Below are positions 47,308-55,424 of a stretch of DNA of 64,000 nucleotides, one piece after another. The notes beneath the pieces were generated by a model, which saw nothing but the letters and a program-made list of their open reading frames with translations, was not told the DNA's origin and made no database searches. Where the stretch lies: assembly GCF_003367175.1 (NCBI RefSeq), contig NZ_QRGA01000008.1, positions 186,001-250,000 of the forward strand, written 5' to 3'. Position 1 is the stretch's first letter; each line of letters begins with the position of its first letter. The translations under genes and the position numbers were made by a program. This DNA comes from Trinickia dinghuensis (GTDB lineage Bacteria; Pseudomonadota; Gammaproteobacteria; Burkholderiales; Burkholderiaceae).

Positions 47308-47547
47308 ATGGCTAAGAATCGGTCAGTCGGCATCATCGTAGGCGTCGCGTTGCTTGCTCTCATCGCGCTGATCGTCGCGTTCAACGTGATCAATCTCAAC
47401 GAAGCTTTTGGAGGCGGGCCGCCGTATTATGGGCGCACGACCAATATGGACAAGTGGTCCAATCCGCTGCCCGTGCTCGCGGCGATTGATGCCTTGGCGC
47501 TGTTGCTCATCGCGGCGTACGCTTACTTCATGAGGCGGAAGCCGTGA
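47308..47547 (+). CDS. Small two-helix membrane protein, candidate immunity partner
   Basis: 79 residues. Hydrophobic helices at about 8-26 and 54-72 flank a short polar loop (GGGPPYYGRTTNMDKWSNP). It starts one base after the stop of the Tlde1-like gene, so the two are probably cotranscribed. Position and membrane location would suit an immunity protein for a periplasmic effector, but I do not recognise the family. The ATG at 47308 is preferred; a TTG at 47296 overlaps the effector. Confidence 0.6.
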   Translation: MAKNRSVGIIVGVALLALIALIVAFNVINLNEAFGGGPPYYGRTTNMDKWSNPLPVLAAIDALALLLIAAYAYFMRRKP

Positions 47548-47616
47548 TGCACTCGAAGGCTTCCGATCCACGGAGCCTTCGACATACCCCCTCGGTAAGA
47601 GGCGCAGAGTACCGGA

Positions 47617-48354
47617 TTACGCGCTGAATTTGGTAAGCAGGAATTGCTCAACAAACCCGATGATGCTGCTGACGTCAGGCTCGGTGAGTTTGTTCCATTC
47701 GGCGTGCAGCGCGGCGTTTCGAAGTTTTGGCATCGTATCCAGCAGCGACTTTTGAGCACCTCCGACTAGTCCCGACGACTTCAACAAATTGACGATATCG
47801 TGCATCGTCTTTTCGTGAACGTCGAGATTGTTCGCTCGCGCGAAGCGCTTCAATGCGTCTTCGAGCGCAGCGCTGGCCAGCACTGCCGCAACATCTTTGT
47901 GCCCCTCCGAAAGTGCTTGACGAGCCAGTATGACAAAGTCCCCGAACACCTCGCCGGAAACCCGGAGGTCAACGTTAAAAACGTATCCTCCCTCAAAATC
48001 TTCCTTCGCGGCGGCAAACACCGCTTTCAATGGGAGGACGGAAATTTCGTAGCCGTTACAGCGCGTGTAAGCTTCCGAGAAATTCTTATAGTGCGGCGAG
48101 TCTTCCCCAAAGACCGCCTCGAGTTCCGGCAGATCCGATGCAAGCATCTCGTCGCGTTGCGACTCACGCACGAACCGGCTCGCAAGCAATGGCTGGATTC
48201 GAGCGGCATACTGGCGTGCTGCCCAGGACGGCGCCACAGTTCCACAGATCGAGCAAGCCGCAGCTCCGCCAGTCTCTTGAATCTCTTCGCGCAGGAATGC
48301 ATCGCCGATGCACTCGACGCATATTGGCTCATCATTGAAATTGCGTTGCGCCAT
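47617..48354 (-). CDS. HEPN-type protein with zinc-binding N-terminus (HEPN/RES-NTD and DUF4145-like)
   Basis: 245 residues. The N-terminus has two Cys pairs (CVEC and CSIC, residues about 12-40) as in the HEPN/RES N-terminal domain that usually precedes RES toxins. The middle is alpha-helical, and the C-terminus resembles a DUF4145/HEPN helical bundle: AVLASAALEDALKRFA and KLRNAALHAEW. The latter contains R-x4-H (RNAALH), the RNase motif of HEPN toxins. No RES domain follows. HEPN proteins often act in toxin-antitoxin or phage-defence systems; no antitoxin is seen nearby. Function unproven. Confidence 0.65.
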   Translation of the reverse strand: MAQRNFNDEPICVECIGDAFLREEIQETGGAAACSICGTVAPSWAARQYAARIQPLLASRFVRESQRDEMLASDLPELEAVFGEDSPHYKNFSEAYTRCNGYEISVLPLKAVFAAAKEDFEGGYVFNVDLRVSGEVFGDFVILARQALSEGHKDVAAVLASAALEDALKRFARANNLDVHEKTMHDIVNLLKSSGLVGGAQKSLLDTMPKLRNAALHAEWNKLTEPDVSSIIGFVEQFLLTKFSA

Positions 48355-48622
48355 TTAAATTCGAGTCCCTTCGAACTCGCCTACGCACTCAGAATTCGCG
48401 GCAGATTGCCTACCAACCAGGCAATTAAGCGCTAGTGTCAGCTCAACGTAACATTTGGCACACGATCCAACCTAGCCCATTCGCCAACATAAAAGTAAGA
48501 ACGCGTCGCGCTAGCGCTCGGTCGGCCTCGCTCGGGTTCCATTGGATGCTGAAGACCGGCACGTTGAAGCTGGTAATCCGAGACACGATTTCCATGAAGC
48601 GCATAATCGCCTCACTGTTCGC

Positions 48623-49027
48623 CTATCGGGTTATCTGAAGGTCGTATGCAACGCCATCATCAGTCGCGCACACACCAGTCCCTTGTTGCGTCCACCCGCT
48701 GAAGTTGAACACGCATCGTAAGTTGTGGAGCCCATCGGCTGATTGCGCCAGTACGTTGCCATTTCCCACCGCGCTGACGCCGATGGCATTGCCGGTGGCT
48801 ACTTGTCCGCCGACAAAAGCTGTCCCGAGCGAGAACGAACCACCTTGAACGTACACGTAGCGTCCGGTGTAGGTTACATCTCTTAGTGTGATGACTACAG
48901 ACTTGTCGATTTGCTTCGCCGTCCCATGAGCCATGGGCCCGGGTCCACGTGGCATCAACGACAGGTCATAGGTCGCACACCCCTGTAAGGCAAGCACAGC
49001 CACAAAGCCTACAAGTAGCTTTCTCAC
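48623..49027 (-). CDS. Putative lipoprotein
   Basis: 134 residues. The signal peptide ends in the lipobox LQGC (Cys17), so it should be lipid-anchored. The mature part is Gly/Val-rich with two further Cys near the end (RCVF and VCATDD). Family not recognised. It lies in the lower-GC island between the HEPN-type gene and the secretion operon. The 268 bp before it (48355-48622) hold no supported gene. Confidence 0.65.
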   Translation of the reverse strand: MRKLLVGFVAVLALQGCATYDLSLMPRGPGPMAHGTAKQIDKSVVITLRDVTYTGRYVYVQGGSFSLGTAFVGGQVATGNAIGVSAVGNGNVLAQSADGLHNLRCVFNFSGWTQQGTGVCATDDGVAYDLQITR

Positions 49028-49167
49028 ACTACCCCCGTCGTCGTGTTGCTTGTTGATTCACACTATAGGGTGTCGGCGGGGATTATTGCCATCCCCGCGT
49101 CCCCCATACGCCATAAATCAACGCAATGAAGCAGGCTTTTGCACGATGGCGACGAAGTTGTCCAGCC

Positions 49168-51405
49168 CTACAACTGGCTCTCGCTAATCAACACCGCAAT
49201 CGCCCGGCGATAAATCTGCCCCAACAGGCTCGCCCGATCGCCTTCGATGTCGACCTGTCCGCGCAAGCGCCGCCAGGCCTTCACGCCGGAATCGCGCGGC
49301 ACGAGCACAGCACGATAGACGGCCGTTTCGGGGATGAGCTTGTTATCGGCTCCCTTGCGCACCGCGACCCCGCCGCCGTACACGGACGCCAACTCGTTCA
49401 CGTCCAGCACCCGAGCGGAAGTCGTTTCGACGCTCGACACGACGAGATCGACAGGCGGATCCCCATTCTCTGGAAAGAACCGTGCATGCGCGCCCGGATG
49501 CACGCGCGGCAGATCGGCCTCGCCGACGAACGCTTCGACGGCCGCCGAAGACGGATCGATCAGCATCGCCAGCGCTTCTCGACGCGGCAGCCACTCGCCT
49601 TCGCGCATCGGCGGCACGTCGGTGACGACACCGGCGAACGGCGCGCGAACCGTCAGCAGCGCCTCCTGCGCGGCAACTTGATCGACGGTCGCGATCGCGC
49701 CCTGCAACTCCTGCTCGCCGACACCGATCATGTCCGCCTGCTCGGGATCGAACGCCTGCCCTTTCATCCTGCTTTGCACGCCCGCCAGGGTCGCGAGCGC
49801 GACGGCCTTGTGATATTCGACGGTCGGCGATGCAAGTTCGAAGATCGGCTGCCCCGCCGTCACGACCGCGCCGTTCGCGGATTGCTTCACGAGCCGGCCG
49901 GGCTCGGCCACATACAGCGTGGCCTGCTTCGCGGCGCGCATCAGCGCCGGCGCGGACACTTCGCGCCGCCAAGGCACGACGAACAACAGCAGCGCCACGG
50001 CGCAGCAGGCAATCGTGGCGACCGCGCGCCGGTCGGGCCGCTTGCTGCCGAGACGCGCGTGCCAGATACGAATCTCGCCGACGATGGGCCGTACGAGAAA
50101 CCAGCCGATCTCGACGCACATCAGAAATATGCCGAGCGCCTTGAACGCCTTGTGATAGACGACGAGCGCAATGCCGAGAAACAGCGTGAACCGATAAACC
50201 ATGCATGCAAGCGCATACGCGATCAGGATCCGTTGCTTATCGCGCGGAAAGTGTTCGGGCGGCGGATCGCCGAGCCCAAACAACGTCTCGCGCATCCACC
50301 AGCGCCCGATCGCGAAGCCCCGCTCCTGCAAGTTCGGCACCTCTAGCCAGTCCGACAGCAGGAAATAGCCGTCGAAACGCATCAGCGGATTGACGTTGAT
50401 CGCAATCGTGAGCAGCCAGGTGGAGCTCGAAAGCAGAAACGCCCCCGTGCGCAACGCACCGTCGGGCAGAACCGCCCACGCAAGCGACGCGAAAACGGCG
50501 AGCGTCGTTTCCGCCATCATGCCGGCCCCATCGATGGCGAGCCGCTGACGGCGATCGGTCAAGCGCCAAGCATCGGTCGTGTCGGTCCACAAGACGGGCC
50601 AAAGCACGATGAGCGCGACGCCCATCGAAGGGACGCGGCAGCCCATGCGCTTGGCCATGACGCCATGGCCGATTTCATGGACGACCTTGGCCGACGCGAG
50701 CGCCAGCCCCACAAGCGCCGCCCCCTGCAGCGAAAACAGATGCAGCAGGCTATGCGTGTAGGCATCCCATTGACGGGTGATCAGATAGAACGCGAGCACG
50801 GCGAGCAGCGCGAGCGTCACCGCGAAGCCGCGCGTGAAGAGCCACTCGATACGCGGCACGACCGCCGACAACACGCGATCGGGGTTGACCAGGCGCACCT
50901 TGATCGACAGATAGTTCTTCAAGAGCCAGCGCGCGGGCGACAAGCGCTCGGCGGCCCGCTCGGCCGCGAAACGCTTGGCCGCCCCCGCGTCGACCGGCGT
51001 GGTCAAACCGGCGCGATGAAGAAAGCTCAGCACGTCCACGACATCCTGCGAGGTCGCGCGTATCGTCGTTTCCGCCGAGATCGAACGCGCCACGGCGTCG
51101 GAATGGCCGAGCGCCCAGCGCGCCAGCACTTCGAATTCGAGCCAGCCGATGCGCACATAGCGATGCCGCGCGGGGTCGTGCAGGGTCCAGGTCGGACTGC
51201 CGTCGCTGCCCGCCGGCCCCGGCATCAACTTCAGATCTTCCCGCAACGGAGGCAAGGCGACGGGCGGCACGCCACCCGCGGCATCGGCCTCAACGGCTAC
51301 GTTGCCTGCAGCGGCTCGATCGGCCTCGGCCACCGCGGCATCGGAGCCCGGGCGCACCGCTTCGACCGCGTCTTCGCGCGGCATCCCGCTCAGATCGACA
51401 GCCAT
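49168..51405 (-). CDS. PqqD-like/M50 site-2-protease/HlyD fusion membrane protein
   Basis: 745 residues. Residues about 50-135 (LREDLKLMPG, TWTLHDPARHRYVRIGWLEF) look like a PqqD-type peptide-binding domain. Several transmembrane helices follow, with the zinc protease motif HEIGH at 243-247 and the second metal site NPLMRFDGY (Asp about 345), as in M50 proteases. From about 480 there is a HlyD/lipoyl-like adaptor region (APALMRAAKQATLYVAEPGRL, APFAGVVTDVPP). It is the last gene of the adhesin-TolC-adaptor operon and overlaps the previous one by 16 bp. The likely role is processing or export of a secreted protein; substrate unknown. The start at 51405 is preferred over GTG 51441. Confidence 0.8.
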   Translation of the reverse strand: MAVDLSGMPREDAVEAVRPGSDAAVAEADRAAAGNVAVEADAAGGVPPVALPPLREDLKLMPGPAGSDGSPTWTLHDPARHRYVRIGWLEFEVLARWALGHSDAVARSISAETTIRATSQDVVDVLSFLHRAGLTTPVDAGAAKRFAAERAAERLSPARWLLKNYLSIKVRLVNPDRVLSAVVPRIEWLFTRGFAVTLALLAVLAFYLITRQWDAYTHSLLHLFSLQGAALVGLALASAKVVHEIGHGVMAKRMGCRVPSMGVALIVLWPVLWTDTTDAWRLTDRRQRLAIDGAGMMAETTLAVFASLAWAVLPDGALRTGAFLLSSSTWLLTIAINVNPLMRFDGYFLLSDWLEVPNLQERGFAIGRWWMRETLFGLGDPPPEHFPRDKQRILIAYALACMVYRFTLFLGIALVVYHKAFKALGIFLMCVEIGWFLVRPIVGEIRIWHARLGSKRPDRRAVATIACCAVALLLFVVPWRREVSAPALMRAAKQATLYVAEPGRLVKQSANGAVVTAGQPIFELASPTVEYHKAVALATLAGVQSRMKGQAFDPEQADMIGVGEQELQGAIATVDQVAAQEALLTVRAPFAGVVTDVPPMREGEWLPRREALAMLIDPSSAAVEAFVGEADLPRVHPGAHARFFPENGDPPVDLVVSSVETTSARVLDVNELASVYGGGVAVRKGADNKLIPETAVYRAVLVPRDSGVKAWRRLRGQVDIEGDRASLLGQIYRRAIAVLISESQL

Positions 51406-52757
51406 TCGCGCATCACCGTCAAGGGCCGCCGGAGCAGCCACAGCACGAGCACGCGGCGCGGCCCGTAAATCTTCGCCGTTCCCTTCAAGCCGAGCCGCAG
51501 CGTGGGCGCGTGATCAAGCGAGGCGCGGAACGCGTACGACATCACGCCGTCGGCGGCGACCGTCGTCGAATAGCTCGCGAACGTCAGCGCGCCGTAGGCA
51601 GGCCGATCGGGCTGCAAATTGCTGAAGAAGACGACTTCGGCCCCGGGCTTGAACGACACGACCGAACTCGCGGGCACCTCGATCTGCAACTGCGTGCGCG
51701 CGGGCGAGGCCACGACCATGATTCGCTCGCCGAGCACGACGGGCTTGCCGATCCATTCGCTGCTGTCGTCGAAGATCGCAACGCCGTCCACGGGCGCCGT
51801 GATTTGCGCGCGCCGCAGCATGTCCTCGTCGTAGGCCACCTCGGCCTGATCCTGATCGACCTTGCTCTCGAGCATGGCGAGCCGCGCTTTCGCGCGGTCG
51901 TCGCTCATCGCCTGCTGCGACGTGTCCGCATATTCTTCGCGCGCCATGTCGAGCGCCTTCTTGGCGACCTCATAGCGCGTCTGCAATTGCGTCTGATCGA
52001 ACGAAACGAGCGGCTGCCCCGCCCGCACCGCCTGATTGGGTTCGACGCGCAACGAGCCGACGACGCCGTCGAACGGCGCCCGCACGGGCGCGGGGTCGAT
52101 CGGTACGACTTCGGCGGGTGCGAGGACCGATTCGCGCACGGGAATGATGGCGATCAGCAGCAAGACGACCGCGGCAATGGCGAGCGGCCGTTTGCGGACG
52201 GCCAACTGCTGCGCGATGCCCGGCTTGCGCGCACGCCGGTGCAGCAGCAAGCTCTGCGCATACGCACCGGACAACGCCTCGAGCAGTTGCTGATCGCTGT
52301 CGGTCCAGGCATCGGCACGGCCGAGCAGCAGATAGCCGATCGGTCCGCTGTCGCGCCAACCGAGCGGACAGAGGATCGCCTCGGCCGGAAACCATTCCGG
52401 CCATTCGTTCGCGAGCGGCTGCGGCAAATCGGCCGGACTCACCACGCGCGGCGCGCCGGCTTCAGCGCCCGGCGCACCGGCGCCTTCGCGCGTCAGCGCC
52501 TCGAACACGCGCTCGAGCCAGATGTAGTAGGGCCCGCCGCGCTCGGCGGACGCAACGCCGGACAGCACGAGCGGCTCGTCGCCGCTCGCGTCGTCCTGCC
52601 ACAACACGGCCTGCTGATAAGGCACGACGCCTGCCGTCTCGTTGACGATCAGGAAGCCGAGTTCCTCCCGCGCCGCCGCGCGGGCGCGCCGCTCCAGCTC
52701 GAGTACCGCACCGAGCCGCAGCAGCTGATAGTTGAGCGCGCTTGCCGGCGAGTTCAT
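51390..52757 (-). CDS. GAF-like domain fused to HlyD-type adaptor
   Basis: 455 residues. The cytoplasmic N-terminal 180 residues resemble a GAF domain (FLIVNETAGVVPYQQAVLW, ILCPLGWRDSGPIGYLLLG). One transmembrane helix lies at about 191-207, followed by a lipoyl/HlyD hairpin (VRAPFDGVVGSLRVEPNQAV, coiled coil 250-310, APVDGVAIFDDSSEW). It links a possible cytoplasmic sensor to a periplasmic adaptor. Its start overlaps the upstream adaptor gene as ATGA, so translation is coupled. The ATG at 52757 is chosen; the frame to 52982 is unsupported. Confidence 0.78.
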   Translation of the reverse strand: MNSPASALNYQLLRLGAVLELERRARAAAREELGFLIVNETAGVVPYQQAVLWQDDASGDEPLVLSGVASAERGGPYYIWLERVFEALTREGAGAPGAEAGAPRVVSPADLPQPLANEWPEWFPAEAILCPLGWRDSGPIGYLLLGRADAWTDSDQQLLEALSGAYAQSLLLHRRARKPGIAQQLAVRKRPLAIAAVVLLLIAIIPVRESVLAPAEVVPIDPAPVRAPFDGVVGSLRVEPNQAVRAGQPLVSFDQTQLQTRYEVAKKALDMAREEYADTSQQAMSDDRAKARLAMLESKVDQDQAEVAYDEDMLRRAQITAPVDGVAIFDDSSEWIGKPVVLGERIMVVASPARTQLQIEVPASSVVSFKPGAEVVFFSNLQPDRPAYGALTFASYSTTVAADGVMSYAFRASLDHAPTLRLGLKGTAKIYGPRRVLVLWLLRRPLTVMREWLSI

Positions 52758-53626
52758 TGCCGCGACGTCAAGGCCACGCCCGCGGGCGGGCTGAAAGCCG
52801 CGTGGCCGCTCATGCCCGGCAGCAGCGTATCGGAAGGATTGTCGATATGCGCATAGACCTTGACCGAGCGGCTCACGGGATCGACCTTCCCCGACAGCCG
52901 CGAGAGCGTCGCCGGATAGGTCTTGCCGGTCTCGTCGATCGACACCTTGAGCGGGCTGCCCGGCTTGAGCCACGAGAGCCACATCGACGGCACGATCATC
53001 TCGAGTTCGAGGCTCTTGTCGCTGAGGATTTCGAGCAGCGGCGCACCGGTTTGCAGGTACTGATAGTTATGCGAATAGATAGCGGAAACGCGTCCGCTGA
53101 ACGGTGCAGTAACTGAGCAGTTCTCCACGAGCGTCTGCGCCGCCTGCACATCGGCCGCGGCCTGCTTCTCGTCCGCCGCGGCCACTTCGTACTCGACTTG
53201 GCTCGACGTACCGAGCGCGCGCAGCCGCTGCTTGCTCTCGTTCACGGACTTGCGGCTCTCGAGCACGGCGCGCGTGTGCGCCAGCGCGGCTTCCTTCTCG
53301 CCGCAATCGAAGCGTGCGAGCGTCTGCCCCTGCTTGAATCGATCGCCGTCGTGCAGCGGAAACTGCGTGAGCCGTCCCGACATCGGCGCGCCGATCGTGG
53401 CGATCGTGTCGGCGACCAGTTGCACGCGGACGTCGGGGGTCGCCGATGACGATGACTGCGGCGCCGGTGCATGCGGCTGAGCCGCAACCGGCAACGGCAA
53501 CGCCTTGGGTGCGGGTGCCGGAGCCGGAGCCTGCGCGGCAAGCGCCGCCACGCCGGCACCCGTCATGACGGCGACGAGCGCGATGAGTTTCCCCGCCCTC
53601 AAGGCGCGTTGGTGATGCACTTTCAT
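52754..53626 (-). CDS. Periplasmic adaptor (HlyD/RND membrane fusion) protein
   Basis: 290 residues. A signal or anchor segment (about 12-31) is followed by a Pro/Ala linker and an adaptor core: ATIGAPMSGRLTQFPLHDGD, a coiled-coil hairpin (about 115-165) and APFSGRVSAIYSHNYQYLQ as the second lipoyl half. It probably bridges the inner membrane components to the TolC-like protein. It follows the TolC gene by 50 bp. Confidence 0.85.
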   Translation of the reverse strand: MKVHHQRALRAGKLIALVAVMTGAGVAALAAQAPAPAPAPKALPLPVAAQPHAPAPQSSSSATPDVRVQLVADTIATIGAPMSGRLTQFPLHDGDRFKQGQTLARFDCGEKEAALAHTRAVLESRKSVNESKQRLRALGTSSQVEYEVAAADEKQAAADVQAAQTLVENCSVTAPFSGRVSAIYSHNYQYLQTGAPLLEILSDKSLELEMIVPSMWLSWLKPGSPLKVSIDETGKTYPATLSRLSGKVDPVSRSVKVYAHIDNPSDTLLPGMSGHAAFSPPAGVALTSRQ

Positions 53627-53676
53627 AGTGGTCCTAACCTTCTAGCTTCTAGCTTCGAACTTCGGGCGCCAAGCGC

Positions 53677-55395
53677 TCATTTCGCGGCGATGGTACTTCC
53701 CGTTGCCGCGGCCACGGGTACCGCCGACGCCGGCGCAGCCGCACTCGGCTTGGCCTGGGCCGCTGCGGGCGCGGCCGTCCCGTTTCCGTTCCCGTTCGAT
53801 GCGGCGAACGTGGAAGCCGCCGGCAACACCATCGAGACGCTGGGCAGTTGCCCCGCTTCCCAACCGGCGATCGCCCCCTGCACGCGCTCGCTCAGCTTCG
53901 AGAGATCGTCGGTGTCCGCGTTCGGCGGGACGAGATCGACGCCGACGGACGTGTACAGGTTCGTGAGCGCCGTATGCACCTGCGCGATCGTGCGGTCGTA
54001 GCCGAACTCGGCCACCATCGACGCGAGGTCGCGCCGGATGCGGTCGGCTTCCGATTCTTCCTGCGCCTTGGCCTCGTTCGCCGAGGCGACGCGGATCTTC
54101 TGTTCGACGTCGTTGATCTGCTTGGCGATGTCGAGGTCCTCGACCGCGGCCAGATATTCCTGGTAGCTGAGGTTCACCTGGGTCAGGACCGCGACGCTCA
54201 GCGCAAGCCGGCGCTGGCGCGACACCTCGACCGATGCCTTCGCCGCCGAGATCGCCTTCGGCCCTTCGATCAGATTGACGAGATTGAACGTCGCATTGAC
54301 GCCGAGCTGCGCCCAATTCGGGTTGTACAAGTACTTGTTGCTGTCGTAGTTGAGGCTGCCGAGCACGCCCACGCCCGGCATCATCTTGACGATTTCCTTG
54401 TAGACGTCCTGCTGATCGATCTTTTCCTGGTACGCCTCTTCACGCAGTTCGGGGCGCATGGCGAGCCCGAGCGCCTCGAGCTTGCGCGGATCGATCTTGG
54501 CCGCCGTTGCAGCGTAGTCGAGGTCCATCGGCGCGAACTGGATCGGTGCGTCGGTGGGCACGTCGATCAGCGATGCGAGCTGCACGCGGGCCGTGTTGAG
54601 ATCGGTCTGCATGTGGCGCAGCTGCCCCACCACCGACAGCATGTTCTGCTGATAATCGAGCCCCTGCAGCTGAGGGACGAGCTTTTGGGCGCTCGCCTCG
54701 CGCGAGTTCGCGAGCATCTTGTCGGCCTCGGCCAGCAGCGGCTTCAGCTGCGGCAGCAGGCGGTCGGCGGCGACGGCTTTCCAATACGCCTCTTGCGTGC
54801 TCTTCACGATGTCGTCGATGACCTTGCGGCGGCGCTCGACCGCGGCATAGGTGCGATAGCCCTGCTGCTTCGCCTGAAAGTAGCTGACGCCGAGATCGAG
54901 CAGGTTCCACGACAATTCGAGCGAAGCGGTCGCATGCGACGGCTGCTCGGAATACGAATACTCGAGCGACTGCTCGCGCGTGAGCTCCGAGACGCTTTCG
55001 GCTGCGTTGTCGTTGTTGCGCCACGTGTAGCCTGCATTGGCCGCGATGCGCGGCAGCATCTGCGCCATCGCGAGATCGAGCTGCCGCTCCTGCAGCGTCT
55101 GCTCGGTCTTGGCCAGCCGCGCGTTGTAGTTGTACTTGAGCGCGCGCGAGATGGCATCCGCCAGCGTCAGCGGGCGCGTGAGCGGAACGTAGGTCGAGTA
55201 GAGCGTCTTGTAGTCGTTCTGCGCACGCTGAAAGTGCTCGGCTTGCGTAATCGGCTCGGGCTTGATCGCGCAAGCCGACAACACCGCGGCCGACAGCAGC
55301 GTCAAACCGGCAAGCCGGGCGGAAGCCACGGTGCGTTCCGAGCACGCCAACCCCGGCAGCCCCGCTTTGCGGCGGCTAAAGAATTTGGTTTTCAT
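53677..55395 (-). CDS. TolC-family outer membrane lipoprotein
   Basis: 572 residues. The signal peptide ends in the lipobox LSAC, as in NodT/OprM-type factors. Two outer membrane efflux repeats follow with long coiled-coil helices (LADAISRALKYNYNARLAKTEQ; QVNLSYQEYLAAVEDLDIAKQ in the second). The C-terminal 60 residues are Ala/Gly/Asn-rich low complexity. It forms the outer membrane channel of the secretion apparatus. It starts 29 bp after the giant surface protein gene. Confidence 0.87.
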   Translation of the reverse strand: MKTKFFSRRKAGLPGLACSERTVASARLAGLTLLSAAVLSACAIKPEPITQAEHFQRAQNDYKTLYSTYVPLTRPLTLADAISRALKYNYNARLAKTEQTLQERQLDLAMAQMLPRIAANAGYTWRNNDNAAESVSELTREQSLEYSYSEQPSHATASLELSWNLLDLGVSYFQAKQQGYRTYAAVERRRKVIDDIVKSTQEAYWKAVAADRLLPQLKPLLAEADKMLANSREASAQKLVPQLQGLDYQQNMLSVVGQLRHMQTDLNTARVQLASLIDVPTDAPIQFAPMDLDYAATAAKIDPRKLEALGLAMRPELREEAYQEKIDQQDVYKEIVKMMPGVGVLGSLNYDSNKYLYNPNWAQLGVNATFNLVNLIEGPKAISAAKASVEVSRQRRLALSVAVLTQVNLSYQEYLAAVEDLDIAKQINDVEQKIRVASANEAKAQEESEADRIRRDLASMVAEFGYDRTIAQVHTALTNLYTSVGVDLVPPNADTDDLSKLSERVQGAIAGWEAGQLPSVSMVLPAASTFAASNGNGNGTAAPAAAQAKPSAAAPASAVPVAAATGSTIAAK

Positions 55396-55424
55396 TCTGG
55401 TCTTCGCTTGTTGATGTTATTCGA

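Noticed and set aside
48435-48638. 67-codon plus-strand open frame in the island
   Set aside because: Arg/Ser-rich translation, no ribosome site and no family features; likely chance.
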